A DNA stretch of 6,333 bases from an uncultured Desulfobulbaceae bacterium. Lineage in GTDB: Bacteria; Desulfobacterota; Desulfobulbia; Desulfobulbales; Desulfobulbaceae. Made by a program: the position numbers and the translations under genes. Shown here one piece after another: positions 1 through 5,210 of the stretch; within the stretch, counting starts at the first letter, position 1, and each line of letters begins with the position of its first letter. The stretch spans positions 1-6,333 of the forward strand of contig CALZIH010000173.1 in assembly GCA_945787305.1 (NCBI GenBank). Reading direction: 5' to 3'. The notes below the pieces were generated by a model. That model ran no database searches, had not been told where the DNA came from, and saw only the letters and a list, made by a program, of their open reading frames with translations.

Positions 1-279
1 GGTCCGCACCTTTTGGATTCCCAATCCGGTTTCAGACTCTATCCCATCACGGAAATTTTGAGTCTGGGTATTCAAGCCAGAAGGTTTCAGTTTGAGGTGG
101 AGGTGCTGGTAAAAGCGTATCAAATGGGTATACCCGTAAAGGAGGTGGATATTCAGGTTGTTTACCAGCCAAAGAGTGAACGGGTGAGTCATTTTCGACC
201 ATGGCTTGATTTCTGGCGCAACGCCTGGACCTTTTCCAGGTTGATATGTACCAGAATTTTTAGGACTTTCAGTTCATGA
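1..279 (+). CDS. Family 2 glycosyltransferase, C-terminal part (5' end outside window)
   Basis: The frame is open from the first base, so this is the last 92 codons of a longer gene. The visible protein begins GPHLLDSQSGFRLYP, which matches the D-x-Q-x-G-F-R segment near the C-terminal end of the GT-A domain in polyprenyl-phosphate and GT2-type transferases. It is followed by FEVEVLVKAYQMGIPVKEV, the usual E-(V/I)-L-x-K-A/R-x2-x-G segment, and then VSHFRPWLDFWRNAWTFSRL, which resembles the end of GT2 enzymes paired with LPLAT acyltransferases. Such enzymes transfer a sugar from a nucleotide sugar to a lipid or lipid-linked acceptor on the cytoplasmic side of the inner membrane. The stop codon overlaps the next start (ATGA), so translational coupling with the acyltransferase is likely. 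The donor and acceptor cannot be read from this fragment, and the catalytic DxD motif lies upstream of the window. Confidence 0.85.
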   Translation, partial: GPHLLDSQSGFRLYPITEILSLGIQARRFQFEVEVLVKAYQMGIPVKEVDIQVVYQPKSERVSHFRPWLDFWRNAWTFSRLICTRIFRTFSS

Positions 280-1163
280 ACAGCTTCTGGTACAAAGTCC
301 TTGTCCGCATAACTGATCTACTTGGCTCATGGTTGTTCATGGTCGTATCCCGAATCATTGCAGCCGGTTACTTTTTGTTTTCAAAACGGAAAAACCATTC
401 CATCGATTTATATAAAACCCTTTTTCCAAAACGGGGAGTTCTGTATCATTACTGGTGTACATTCAGGCAGTACCAGAATTTTACCACCATTCATATTGAT
501 CGTTTTCTGGCAGCCCGGTCGCAGACTACCAAATTCACTTCCACTGGCTGGGAAAAGCTGGAAGCTGTTATCGGCGGGCAGGGCGGTGTACTTCTCATGT
601 CCCATCTCGGTAACTGGGAAATCGCTGCCCGGCTCCTTAAACAGCAGAAAAAAGACCTGCAGATGCTTCTTTACATGGGGATTAAGGAGAAGGAAGGAGT
701 GGAGCACATGCAGAAGGAAGAACTGCGCCGGGCCGGAGTAACCATTATTGGTGTGGATCAGGATGGTGGTTCGCCATTTTCCGCCGTTGAAGGGATCCGT
801 TTTCTGCAGTCAGGGGGACTGGTCTCAATGGCCGGGGATATTGTCTGGCGCCGCGATCAGCGTATGGTCCGGGTCCGTTTTCTCGGCCATGAGGTCGATC
901 TGCCGGCAGCCCCATATATCTTCGCCTCTGTTTCCGGGGCACCGCTTTTTGTTTTTTTTGCCTTTCGTACCGGTCACAACAGCTACCATTTTACCTTGTC
1001 CGATCCCATTACCATCCGTTCGGTTCCCCGCAGGGAAAGGGGTGAGGCCATTGCCGAGGCTGCACAACAGTATGCAGATCTTTTGGAGCAGGCGCTTCGG
1101 GAGCATCCCTTTGCATGGTTTCATTTTGACCGATTTTTGGGTAATCGTTCAGAAGTGAGTTGA
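276..1163 (+). CDS. LPLAT-superfamily acyltransferase (LpxL/HtrB-like lipid acyltransferase)
   Basis: This complete 295-residue protein has a hydrophobic N-terminal stretch (about residues 10-35, including LLGSWLFMVVSRIIAAGYF) that would anchor it to the inner membrane. The H-x4-D/E catalytic motif of glycerolipid and lipid A acyltransferases is present as HLGNWE, with His110 and Glu115. Further downstream, the segments MAGDIVWRRD and VDLPAAPYIFA (roughly residues 187-217) fit the acceptor-binding and G-D-x-x-x-x blocks of the LPLAT family. The family transfers a fatty acyl group from acyl-ACP to a lipid or glycolipid hydroxyl. Length is typical. The start overlaps the stop of the glycosyltransferase by ATGA, and an AGGA at 262-265 lies 10 nt upstream. 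GT2 and LPLAT genes are neighbours or fused in aryl-polyene-type and some glycolipid clusters, so the pair may glycosylate and then acylate one product. It could instead be a housekeeping lipid A late acyltransferase. The substrate is not resolved by sequence. Confidence 0.85.
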   Translation: MNSFWYKVLVRITDLLGSWLFMVVSRIIAAGYFLFSKRKNHSIDLYKTLFPKRGVLYHYWCTFRQYQNFTTIHIDRFLAARSQTTKFTSTGWEKLEAVIGGQGGVLLMSHLGNWEIAARLLKQQKKDLQMLLYMGIKEKEGVEHMQKEELRRAGVTIIGVDQDGGSPFSAVEGIRFLQSGGLVSMAGDIVWRRDQRMVRVRFLGHEVDLPAAPYIFASVSGAPLFVFFAFRTGHNSYHFTLSDPITIRSVPRRERGEAIAEAAQQYADLLEQALREHPFAWFHFDRFLGNRSEVS

Positions 1164-1174
1164 CAGTCTAGAGG

Positions 1175-1228
1175 GTGCCTTGAAAAATTAGGACCTTCAC
1201 TTGAAGGTAAGCGCGGACTCCGAGGCAT
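1175..1228 (+). other. Foldable intergenic element after the acyltransferase gene
   Basis: An outer stem can form between GTGCCTTG (1175-1182) and CGAGGCAT (1221-1228), counting two G-U pairs. It encloses a strong hairpin, ACCTTCA-CT-TGAAGGT (1193-1208). The element starts 11 nt after the acyltransferase stop. There is no run of T after either stem, so it is not a textbook intrinsic terminator. It could be a Rho-dependent or stabilising 3' structure, or part of a small repeat. Only the complementarity is observed; the role is inferred. Confidence 0.35.
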
Positions 1229-1262
1229 GCGAAAAGTTTTACCACAGGCAGGATATTCCCAT

Positions 1263-1348
1263 GATAAGATTTTGAGCATAACGCCGAGGTCGAGCAAAAA
1301 TACAATTTATCAAGATAACCTAAAAGATAACGAGATAAAATCCGATAA
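1263..1348. repeat. Cluster of GATAA repeats upstream of the cysteine-cluster gene
   Basis: GATAA occurs on the plus strand at 1263, 1314, 1326, 1334 and 1344; the last four are spaced 12, 8 and 10 bp apart. An inverted copy, TTATC at 1307-1311, sits two bases before the 1314 copy, giving TTATC-AA-GATAA. The cluster ends about 58 bp before the ATG at 1406. The near-helical spacing suits a multi-site regulator-binding region, but AT-rich DNA can give such words by chance. No clear -35/-10 pair was found here. Confidence 0.3.
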
Positions 1349-1394
1349 GCTGTTGCACCTATCCGGTTGTTCTTTATTCACAGCCGAAATCAAT

Positions 1395-1402
1395 GGAGAA
1401 AG
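1395..1402 (+). promoter_or_regulatory. Ribosome binding site deciding the start at 1406
   Basis: GGAGAAAG lies 3-9 nt before ATG 1406 and supports this start over the longer open frame reaching back to 1367, which has no comparable site. Confidence 0.6.
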
Positions 1403-1405
1403 AAG

Positions 1406-2149
1406 ATGAAGAACGGGATAAAGAGTAGTCAGAACAGTGTTACAAGAGATGGAATACTGACGGATGCTCTTTGTCGGGCATTAATAATTAAAAAAGGGGT
1501 TTGTCCGGACAGATTTGATGATCCTGGGATGGAAAAAGAACAGCTTGCATGCCCGGAGCACTGTCATGCATGTTGCACTTCTTCGGCAACACTGGATTTA
1601 ACTGCGGTGGAAACGTTAACCATCTATTTGATCAATAGAGAAATAATACATGTGATGGATGAGGAAACCATACTGCAAAATGCCAGTGGGTATTGTCCTT
1701 TTTTGATTGTGGATCATTGTATTATCAACACCTATAAGCCAACCGCCTGCCAGATGTTTATGCCGTTTGCACATGAAGGAAAACCGATGTGTGCGTATCT
1801 TGCAGAAGAGACATCGACAGCACGACAGGATAGTGCGGCGGCATATTATATGAATTCAAACTCCTATGCGATTCATGGCTATATGATGCTGGTTCAGCAT
1901 GATGTGTACAACTATTTATCTCAGGTATGTTTCAAGCATATATTCGAGGGCGTCTTGTGGTGGAAGAAAAATTATACCTTGTTACCGCACTCGACAAGGG
2001 TTGTTCTTGAGTCTGTTGTCAATGAAGAGGTTGCCGGCGTGCAGCGTATGGACACCTTTAAGTATGAGGATTCTCTACAGGCGGGGCATCAAGCATACAC
2101 AGATGTACTTGCAGGAGATAAAGTGTATGCCCAAGGGCAATTGACGTAG
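1406..2149 (+). CDS. YkgJ-type cysteine-cluster (Zn/Fe-binding) protein
   Basis: This 247-residue protein carries the cysteine pattern of the YkgJ/UPF0153 putative zinc- or iron-chelating family. The N-terminal part of the domain is C-x3-C-x2-C-C (Cys49, 53, 56, 57 in CPEHCHACC), followed by the typical D-L-T-x-x-E segment. The second part is YCPFL with Cys97, then Cys105, then YKPTACQMF with Cys115, matching the family's C-P-F-L...C-x-I-Y-x-x-R-P-x-x-C block, except that Lys replaces the usual Arg. Cys129 follows. The C-terminal half (about residues 150-247) shows no domain I recognise. No signal peptide or membrane segment is visible, so it should be cytoplasmic. The start at 1406 is chosen because GGAGAAAG (1395-1402) is a good ribosome binding site; the frame is open to 1367 without another well-placed start. 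Family function is poorly defined: metal or cluster binding, with some relatives linked to protein methylation. It is a single gene, convergent with the M48 gene. Confidence 0.8.
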   Translation: MKNGIKSSQNSVTRDGILTDALCRALIIKKGVCPDRFDDPGMEKEQLACPEHCHACCTSSATLDLTAVETLTIYLINREIIHVMDEETILQNASGYCPFLIVDHCIINTYKPTACQMFMPFAHEGKPMCAYLAEETSTARQDSAAAYYMNSNSYAIHGYMMLVQHDVYNYLSQVCFKHIFEGVLWWKKNYTLLPHSTRVVLESVVNEEVAGVQRMDTFKYEDSLQAGHQAYTDVLAGDKVYAQGQLT

Positions 2150-2168
2150 TTGTTTTGTCAACGAGGCT

Positions 2169-3023
2169 TCAGAAAAAGGAGAAAATAAGTCGAGCCAACC
2201 AGTTCCATGCCATTTTTGTTATATTGATCACCCGTTCAAACAGCGATGGTGACGGTTCATTCCCGTCAAGTCGATTTTCCAGCCGATGAGCACGACGATC
2301 AGGTGCCGGATGGCTGGAGAGAAAAGAGTGATCGGCCCCCAGGGTTGCCAGCTTTCTCAAGGCTGAAACTGCAGCCTGCCGGTCATACCCCTCGCGAATA
2401 ATAAATTCCAGTCCATAATCGTCTGCCTCCCGTTCTTCCTGTTGCGAGAACTGAGCATTGACAATGGCCTCGGCAAAGCTGCCGAAGATTGATCTGGAAA
2501 TATCTCCGGCCAGGTTTTCTTGTGAGGCGATGGCCTTGCGCAGGGCACTGCCACCGTAAGCCAACATCATCTTTTTTTTAATATGCTTTTTCGTCACATG
2601 CCCCATTTCGTGCCCGATGATGAAGCGGAGTTCTCCGTTGGTCATCATGTCCATGAGCGCACTGTTGACCCGGATGGTTCCGTCGGCCATGGCAAAGGCA
2701 TTGACCTGGGGAGAGATATAGACTTTGTAATTGAAGCTATGACCGTCTTCTTCGAGATGGTCGCCGACCAGTTGGCGGAGGCGTTGGGTATAAGGGTTAG
2801 TGGAGGGAGCAATGGTGCTGCTGCTATCGACATGCTCGGCAGCCTGTTTGGCCAACTGGACAACCTTGGTATCGGAAAGCGTTACCGCCTTTACTGCGTC
2901 AATACCGGCGGCAGTCATGATGCCGACATCGGTATTCTCACAGGAGGTAGAGAATGGAAGCACCAGAAGAAGAAAAAAAATCTTCAGTGAACTCAGTAAG
3001 GGGAAGGTTTTTTGTTGTTTCAT
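2169..3023 (-). CDS. loiP: M48-family zinc metalloprotease lipoprotein, LoiP/YggG-like
   Basis: The 284-residue product starts with a basic, hydrophobic signal (KIFFLLLVLPFSTSC) whose Cys28 is a plausible, slightly non-canonical, lipoprotein cysteine. The zinc motif HEMGH lies at residues 138-142, and the third ligand is Glu199 in EREADDYG. The blocks YKVYISPQVNAFAMADGTIRV and ALMDMMTNGEL before it, and NAQFSQQEEREADDYG and SHPAPDRRAHRL after it, closely resemble E. coli LoiP as I remember it. LoiP is an outer-membrane metalloprotease linked to low osmolarity and envelope quality control; the same role here is inferred. About 20 residues after the core form a tail ending in hydrophobic and aromatic residues (NITKMAWNWLARLIFSFF) that LoiP lacks. 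No clear Shine-Dalgarno precedes the ATG. Transcription probably comes from the promoter at 3152-3180, with a leader of about 120 nt. The gene is convergent with the cysteine-cluster gene, 19 bp away. Confidence 0.88.
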   Translation of the reverse strand: MKQQKTFPLLSSLKIFFLLLVLPFSTSCENTDVGIMTAAGIDAVKAVTLSDTKVVQLAKQAAEHVDSSSTIAPSTNPYTQRLRQLVGDHLEEDGHSFNYKVYISPQVNAFAMADGTIRVNSALMDMMTNGELRFIIGHEMGHVTKKHIKKKMMLAYGGSALRKAIASQENLAGDISRSIFGSFAEAIVNAQFSQQEEREADDYGLEFIIREGYDRQAAVSALRKLATLGADHSFLSSHPAPDRRAHRLENRLDGNEPSPSLFERVINITKMAWNWLARLIFSFF

Positions 3024-3122
3024 GGGGTGCAGGTTGATATTGGTACCGCGAATCCTTAATGTTTTTTTCAGTGTTCCCTCTGTTGTAGCACCGATGTAAG
3101 CATTTTCGGTACTAACCCATCT

Positions 3123-3136
3123 GTTGCACGTGCAAC
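3123..3136. promoter_or_regulatory. Perfect 14-bp palindrome, candidate operator of the M48 gene
   Basis: GTTGCACGTGCAAC is its own reverse complement and is centred on CG, like many operators of LacI-type and other dimeric regulators. It lies about 10-23 nt downstream of the transcription start predicted from the minus-strand promoter at 3152-3180, a position where a bound repressor blocks transcription. The palindrome is observed; the regulator is unknown. Confidence 0.45.
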
Positions 3137-3151
3137 GTGAACCAGGAGATC

Positions 3152-3180
3152 ATTATAAATTACCTGCTTTTTTCTATCAA
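3152..3180 (-). promoter_or_regulatory. Sigma-70-type promoter for the M48 lipoprotein gene
   Basis: Read on the minus strand, a -35 TTGATA (3175-3180) and a perfect -10 TATAAT (3152-3157) are separated by exactly 17 bp. The predicted start of transcription is near 3145, giving a leader of about 120 nt before the ATG at 3023. The match to consensus is 11 of 12 bases. Confidence 0.65.
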
Positions 3181-3182
3181 CT

Positions 3183-3198
3183 GTAACCGTTTTGTTAC
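3183..3198. repeat. Inverted repeat GTAAC-N6-GTTAC upstream of the -35
   Basis: GTAAC (3183-3187) and GTTAC (3194-3198) are perfect inverted arms separated by CGTTTT. The site begins three bases beyond the -35 of the minus-strand promoter, where activators often bind. It also lies about 85 bp upstream of the plus-strand gene at 3283, so it could serve either gene. Confidence 0.3.
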
Positions 3199-3282
3199 CA
3201 TTTTTGGATTATCATAAGAAAAGAAAAGGAGAGGTGTGTACAGCCCTCTCTATGAACTTTTTACCGATGTAAGGATGCGTTG

Positions 3283-3684
3283 ATGTCAAAACGGTTTGTG
3301 CCACAACAGCTTGCATTGTTTTGCTTGAGTTGCATGGTATTGCTGTTCTCGGTGATTGTCCCCAATGCAAACGGGAACAATCAACCTGTTGAGGTACCCT
3401 CTTTTCACGGAAAAAGTTTTGCCGTTTATATCTTGTCACGCGGCAAGGGGGTGCCGGAAGAGGCGCGCAGATTTTTCGACAGTATTTACAAAGATTTGGT
3501 GACGTTGGAGCAGTCAGGCATCGTCGTTTCTCTGAAAAAAGAACGGATAGGGCTGGAGGGAGAAAAAAAGTTATGTGTAGAATTTACTGACAGTAAAAAT
3601 GCCCGGATGATGTTCAAGAAAATACATCCACCTGCTTTGGAAATTGATCTCTTCAATATTGTCAGTGAATCGTGTTCAAAATAG
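3283..3684 (+). CDS. Small secreted protein of unknown function
   Basis: This 133-residue protein belongs to no family I recognise. The N-terminus is a good Sec signal: basic residues (SKRF), a hydrophobic core (LALFCLSCMVLLFSVIV), and a likely cleavage after Ala-Asn-Gly at residue 31. The mature part of about 100 residues is mixed alpha/beta and charged, with a strand-like FAVYIL, a helix-like PEEARRFFDSIYKDLVTLEQ, and two cysteines (in KKLCVEF and SESCSK) that could pair in the periplasm. The start at ATG 3283 follows AAGGA (3271-3275) by 7 nt; a TTG directly before it is less likely. It is divergent from the M48 protease gene and 154 bp upstream of the M57-like protease gene. A partner, inhibitor or chaperone of the proteases is possible by position only. 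No strong plus-strand promoter was seen. Confidence 0.7.
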   Translation: MSKRFVPQQLALFCLSCMVLLFSVIVPNANGNNQPVEVPSFHGKSFAVYILSRGKGVPEEARRFFDSIYKDLVTLEQSGIVVSLKKERIGLEGEKKLCVEFTDSKNARMMFKKIHPPALEIDLFNIVSESCSK

Positions 3685-3773
3685 CTCGATATAAAACGAT
3701 GTATCGCAACAATGATGGACTCGTAAAAAATCCAAACCGGCATTTACAATGCAAGGAAATACAGTGACTTGTG

Positions 3774-3803
3774 GCCTTTCCGCCGTCGGTGGCGAGGCTT
3801 TTT
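3774..3803 (+). terminator. Candidate intrinsic terminator or attenuator before the M57-like gene
   Basis: The RNA can form an outer stem GCCT/AGGC (3774-3777 with 3795-3798) and an inner stem CCGCC/GGTGG (3780-3784 with 3788-3792, one G-U), with a 2x2 internal loop and a GTC loop. It is followed by TTTTT (3799-3803). It lies 90 nt after the small secreted protein gene and ends 35 nt before the ATG at 3839. It could terminate the upstream transcript or, if transcription starts near TACAAT (3745-3750), act as an attenuator in the protease leader. Confidence 0.4.
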
Positions 3804-3827
3804 ACGACACCGATAATAATGCCAAAG

Positions 3828-3834
3828 AAGGAGG
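3828..3834 (+). promoter_or_regulatory. Ribosome binding site deciding the start at 3839
   Basis: AAGGAGG is a near-perfect anti-16S match 4 nt before ATG 3839. The ATG is directly followed by a lipoprotein signal, which rules in this start over the upstream in-frame ATG at 3749. Confidence 0.8.
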
Positions 3835-3838
3835 GAGA

Positions 3839-5125
3839 ATGATACAGAAAAATAATTGTAACTCAACAGTTTTTTTCGGATTACTGGCCCTTGTCGCTAC
3901 CGGATGCGTGCAACACGACCCTGGAGTGCAAAATGTGCAGGACGCAAAGAAAATCGCGGAAACGGCAGCCCAGCAGCAACGGGAGCAGCACAGGAACATG
4001 ACTTTTACTGAGTTTGAAAAAACGGTATATCATGAACCTTTTGAAGGGGGTAAATACATAATCAATGGAGATACCCCCATCCTCAACAGGAAACAACTCG
4101 AAGAATTTTTCAAGACCAGCATCCAGGAAGAGCCGAAAAAGCCTTCAGCCGATGAATTAATCGTCCACCAGGTGGGTGGACTGGATGCCGTTTGGAACAG
4201 CGAACAGAAGAAACAGTTGACCTACTGCGTCAGTACAGCGTTTGGCACCAATTACAATACGGTGGTAGCCGACATGCAGAGCGCCGGAAACGCCTGGGAA
4301 GCTGTGGCGGATCTGGATCTTATCCATCTGAGCGCAGAGGATGGATCATGCACGGCATCGAACAACAACGTTATTTTTGACGTTCGTCCGGTACATGTTG
4401 ATGGCCAGTATCTTGCTCGTGCATTTTTTCCCAACGAACCACGGCCGCAAAGAAATGTTTTGATTGATGACAGCGCCTTAGAGCTTACCCCTGGCGAAAA
4501 TCTGCAACTTGTAGGCATTCTCCGGCATGAATTGGGTCATGCCCTGGGCTTTCGTCATGAACATACCAGGCCTGATTCAGGCAAATGTTTTGAAGACACC
4601 AATTGGCGTCCAATGACAGATTATGATCCATTTTCCGTCATGCATTATCCCCAGTGTAATGGGCTTGGAGACTGGGCACTCACCTTGACTCAGCAGGATA
4701 AAGTCGGTGCCGCATGTCTTTACGGTGCCGCATCCGGATTCCAGCTTGACCCGGCACTCTGTCCCGGCGGCGGAAACGGTAACGGAACCGGGACAAATCC
4801 CGGTCCACCGGTCACCGAGACCTTTGATAACCAGTCCGTAGGCTTGAACCAGGAAAAGCATTACGGACCGTTCACTGTTACAGCAGGGACCGTCTTCCAT
4901 GTGGAAATGACCGGCATAGGGAATAGCGGTGACCCTGACTTGTATGTACGTTTCGGGCAGGAGCCCATGGTCTGGGTTTATGATTGCAGGCCGTACCTGA
5001 TAGGAGGGAACGAGGAGTGTCATATCGATGTCCCTGATAATCAGGATAAAGCCTTTGTGATGGTGTATGGATACAGGAGCGGCCAATACAACCTTCAAGT
5101 GATACACAGGCCACCGGCCAACTGA
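3839..5125 (+). CDS. M57-like (astacin-type motif) zinc metalloprotease lipoprotein with C-terminal PPC domain
   Basis: The 428-residue product begins with a lipoprotein signal (TVFFGLLALVATGC, acylated Cys23). Residues about 24-130 look like a charged propeptide. The catalytic domain (about 130-305) has the metzincin motif HELGHALGFRHEH, with zinc ligands His230, His234 and His240 and catalytic Glu231. The Met-turn is SVMHY, with Met268 and a Tyr270 that may be a fifth ligand as in astacins. The following RPDSGKCFEDTNWRPMT and YPQCNGLGDWALTLTQQDKVGAACLYG fit the M57 (dual-action HEIGH) group. A Gly/Asn/Pro-rich linker (about 307-324) leads to a beta-rich domain (about 325-425; GDPDLYVRFG, CHIDVPD, GQYNLQV) typical of bacterial pre-peptidase C-terminal (PPC) domains. 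The start is set by AAGGAGG and the signal peptide. It should act at the outer membrane or cell surface on proteins; substrates are unknown. The serine protease gene follows. Confidence 0.88.
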   Translation: MIQKNNCNSTVFFGLLALVATGCVQHDPGVQNVQDAKKIAETAAQQQREQHRNMTFTEFEKTVYHEPFEGGKYIINGDTPILNRKQLEEFFKTSIQEEPKKPSADELIVHQVGGLDAVWNSEQKKQLTYCVSTAFGTNYNTVVADMQSAGNAWEAVADLDLIHLSAEDGSCTASNNNVIFDVRPVHVDGQYLARAFFPNEPRPQRNVLIDDSALELTPGENLQLVGILRHELGHALGFRHEHTRPDSGKCFEDTNWRPMTDYDPFSVMHYPQCNGLGDWALTLTQQDKVGAACLYGAASGFQLDPALCPGGGNGNGTGTNPGPPVTETFDNQSVGLNQEKHYGPFTVTAGTVFHVEMTGIGNSGDPDLYVRFGQEPMVWVYDCRPYLIGGNEECHIDVPDNQDKAFVMVYGYRSGQYNLQVIHRPPAN

Positions 5126-5152
5126 TTTTCACCATACAGGGTATCGCATTGC

Positions 5153-5179
5153 TTCGCCGGGGCAAGGGGCTCCGGCGGA
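5153..5179 (+). other. Strong GC-rich hairpin between the two protease genes
   Basis: TTCGCCGGGGC (5153-5163) pairs with GCTCCGGCGGA (5169-5179) over 11 positions, including two G-U pairs, around an AAGGG loop. No T-run follows, so it is not a classical terminator. It lies 27 nt after the metalloprotease stop and about 20-30 nt before the serine protease start, where it could slow 3' decay of the upstream message, cut read-through, or affect translation of the next gene. Confidence 0.5.
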
Positions 5180-5210
5180 TTAGACAGTTCAACAAAACAT
5201 GAGGGAATGG

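Noticed and set aside
1272..1306. TTGAGC and TACAAT as a promoter for the cysteine-cluster gene
   Set aside because: The spacing of 23 bp is too long for a sigma-70 promoter.
1227..1409. 60-codon plus-strand open frame in the gap before the cysteine-cluster gene
   Set aside because: No ribosome binding site, overlap with the foldable element and the GATAA cluster, and low-complexity content without a family match.
2141..2161. TTGAC/GTCAA inverted repeat between the convergent genes as a bidirectional terminator
   Set aside because: The stem is only 5 bp with an 11-nt loop and no adequate T-run on either strand.
3749..3838. N-terminal extension of the M57-like protease from ATG 3749
   Set aside because: It would bury the lipoprotein signal 30 residues inside and cross the terminator-like hairpin; the strong AAGGAGG belongs to ATG 3839.
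4577..5107. 176-codon minus-strand open frame
   Set aside because: It is antisense to the M57-like protease and its PPC domain, which carry clear motifs; no family signal in this frame.
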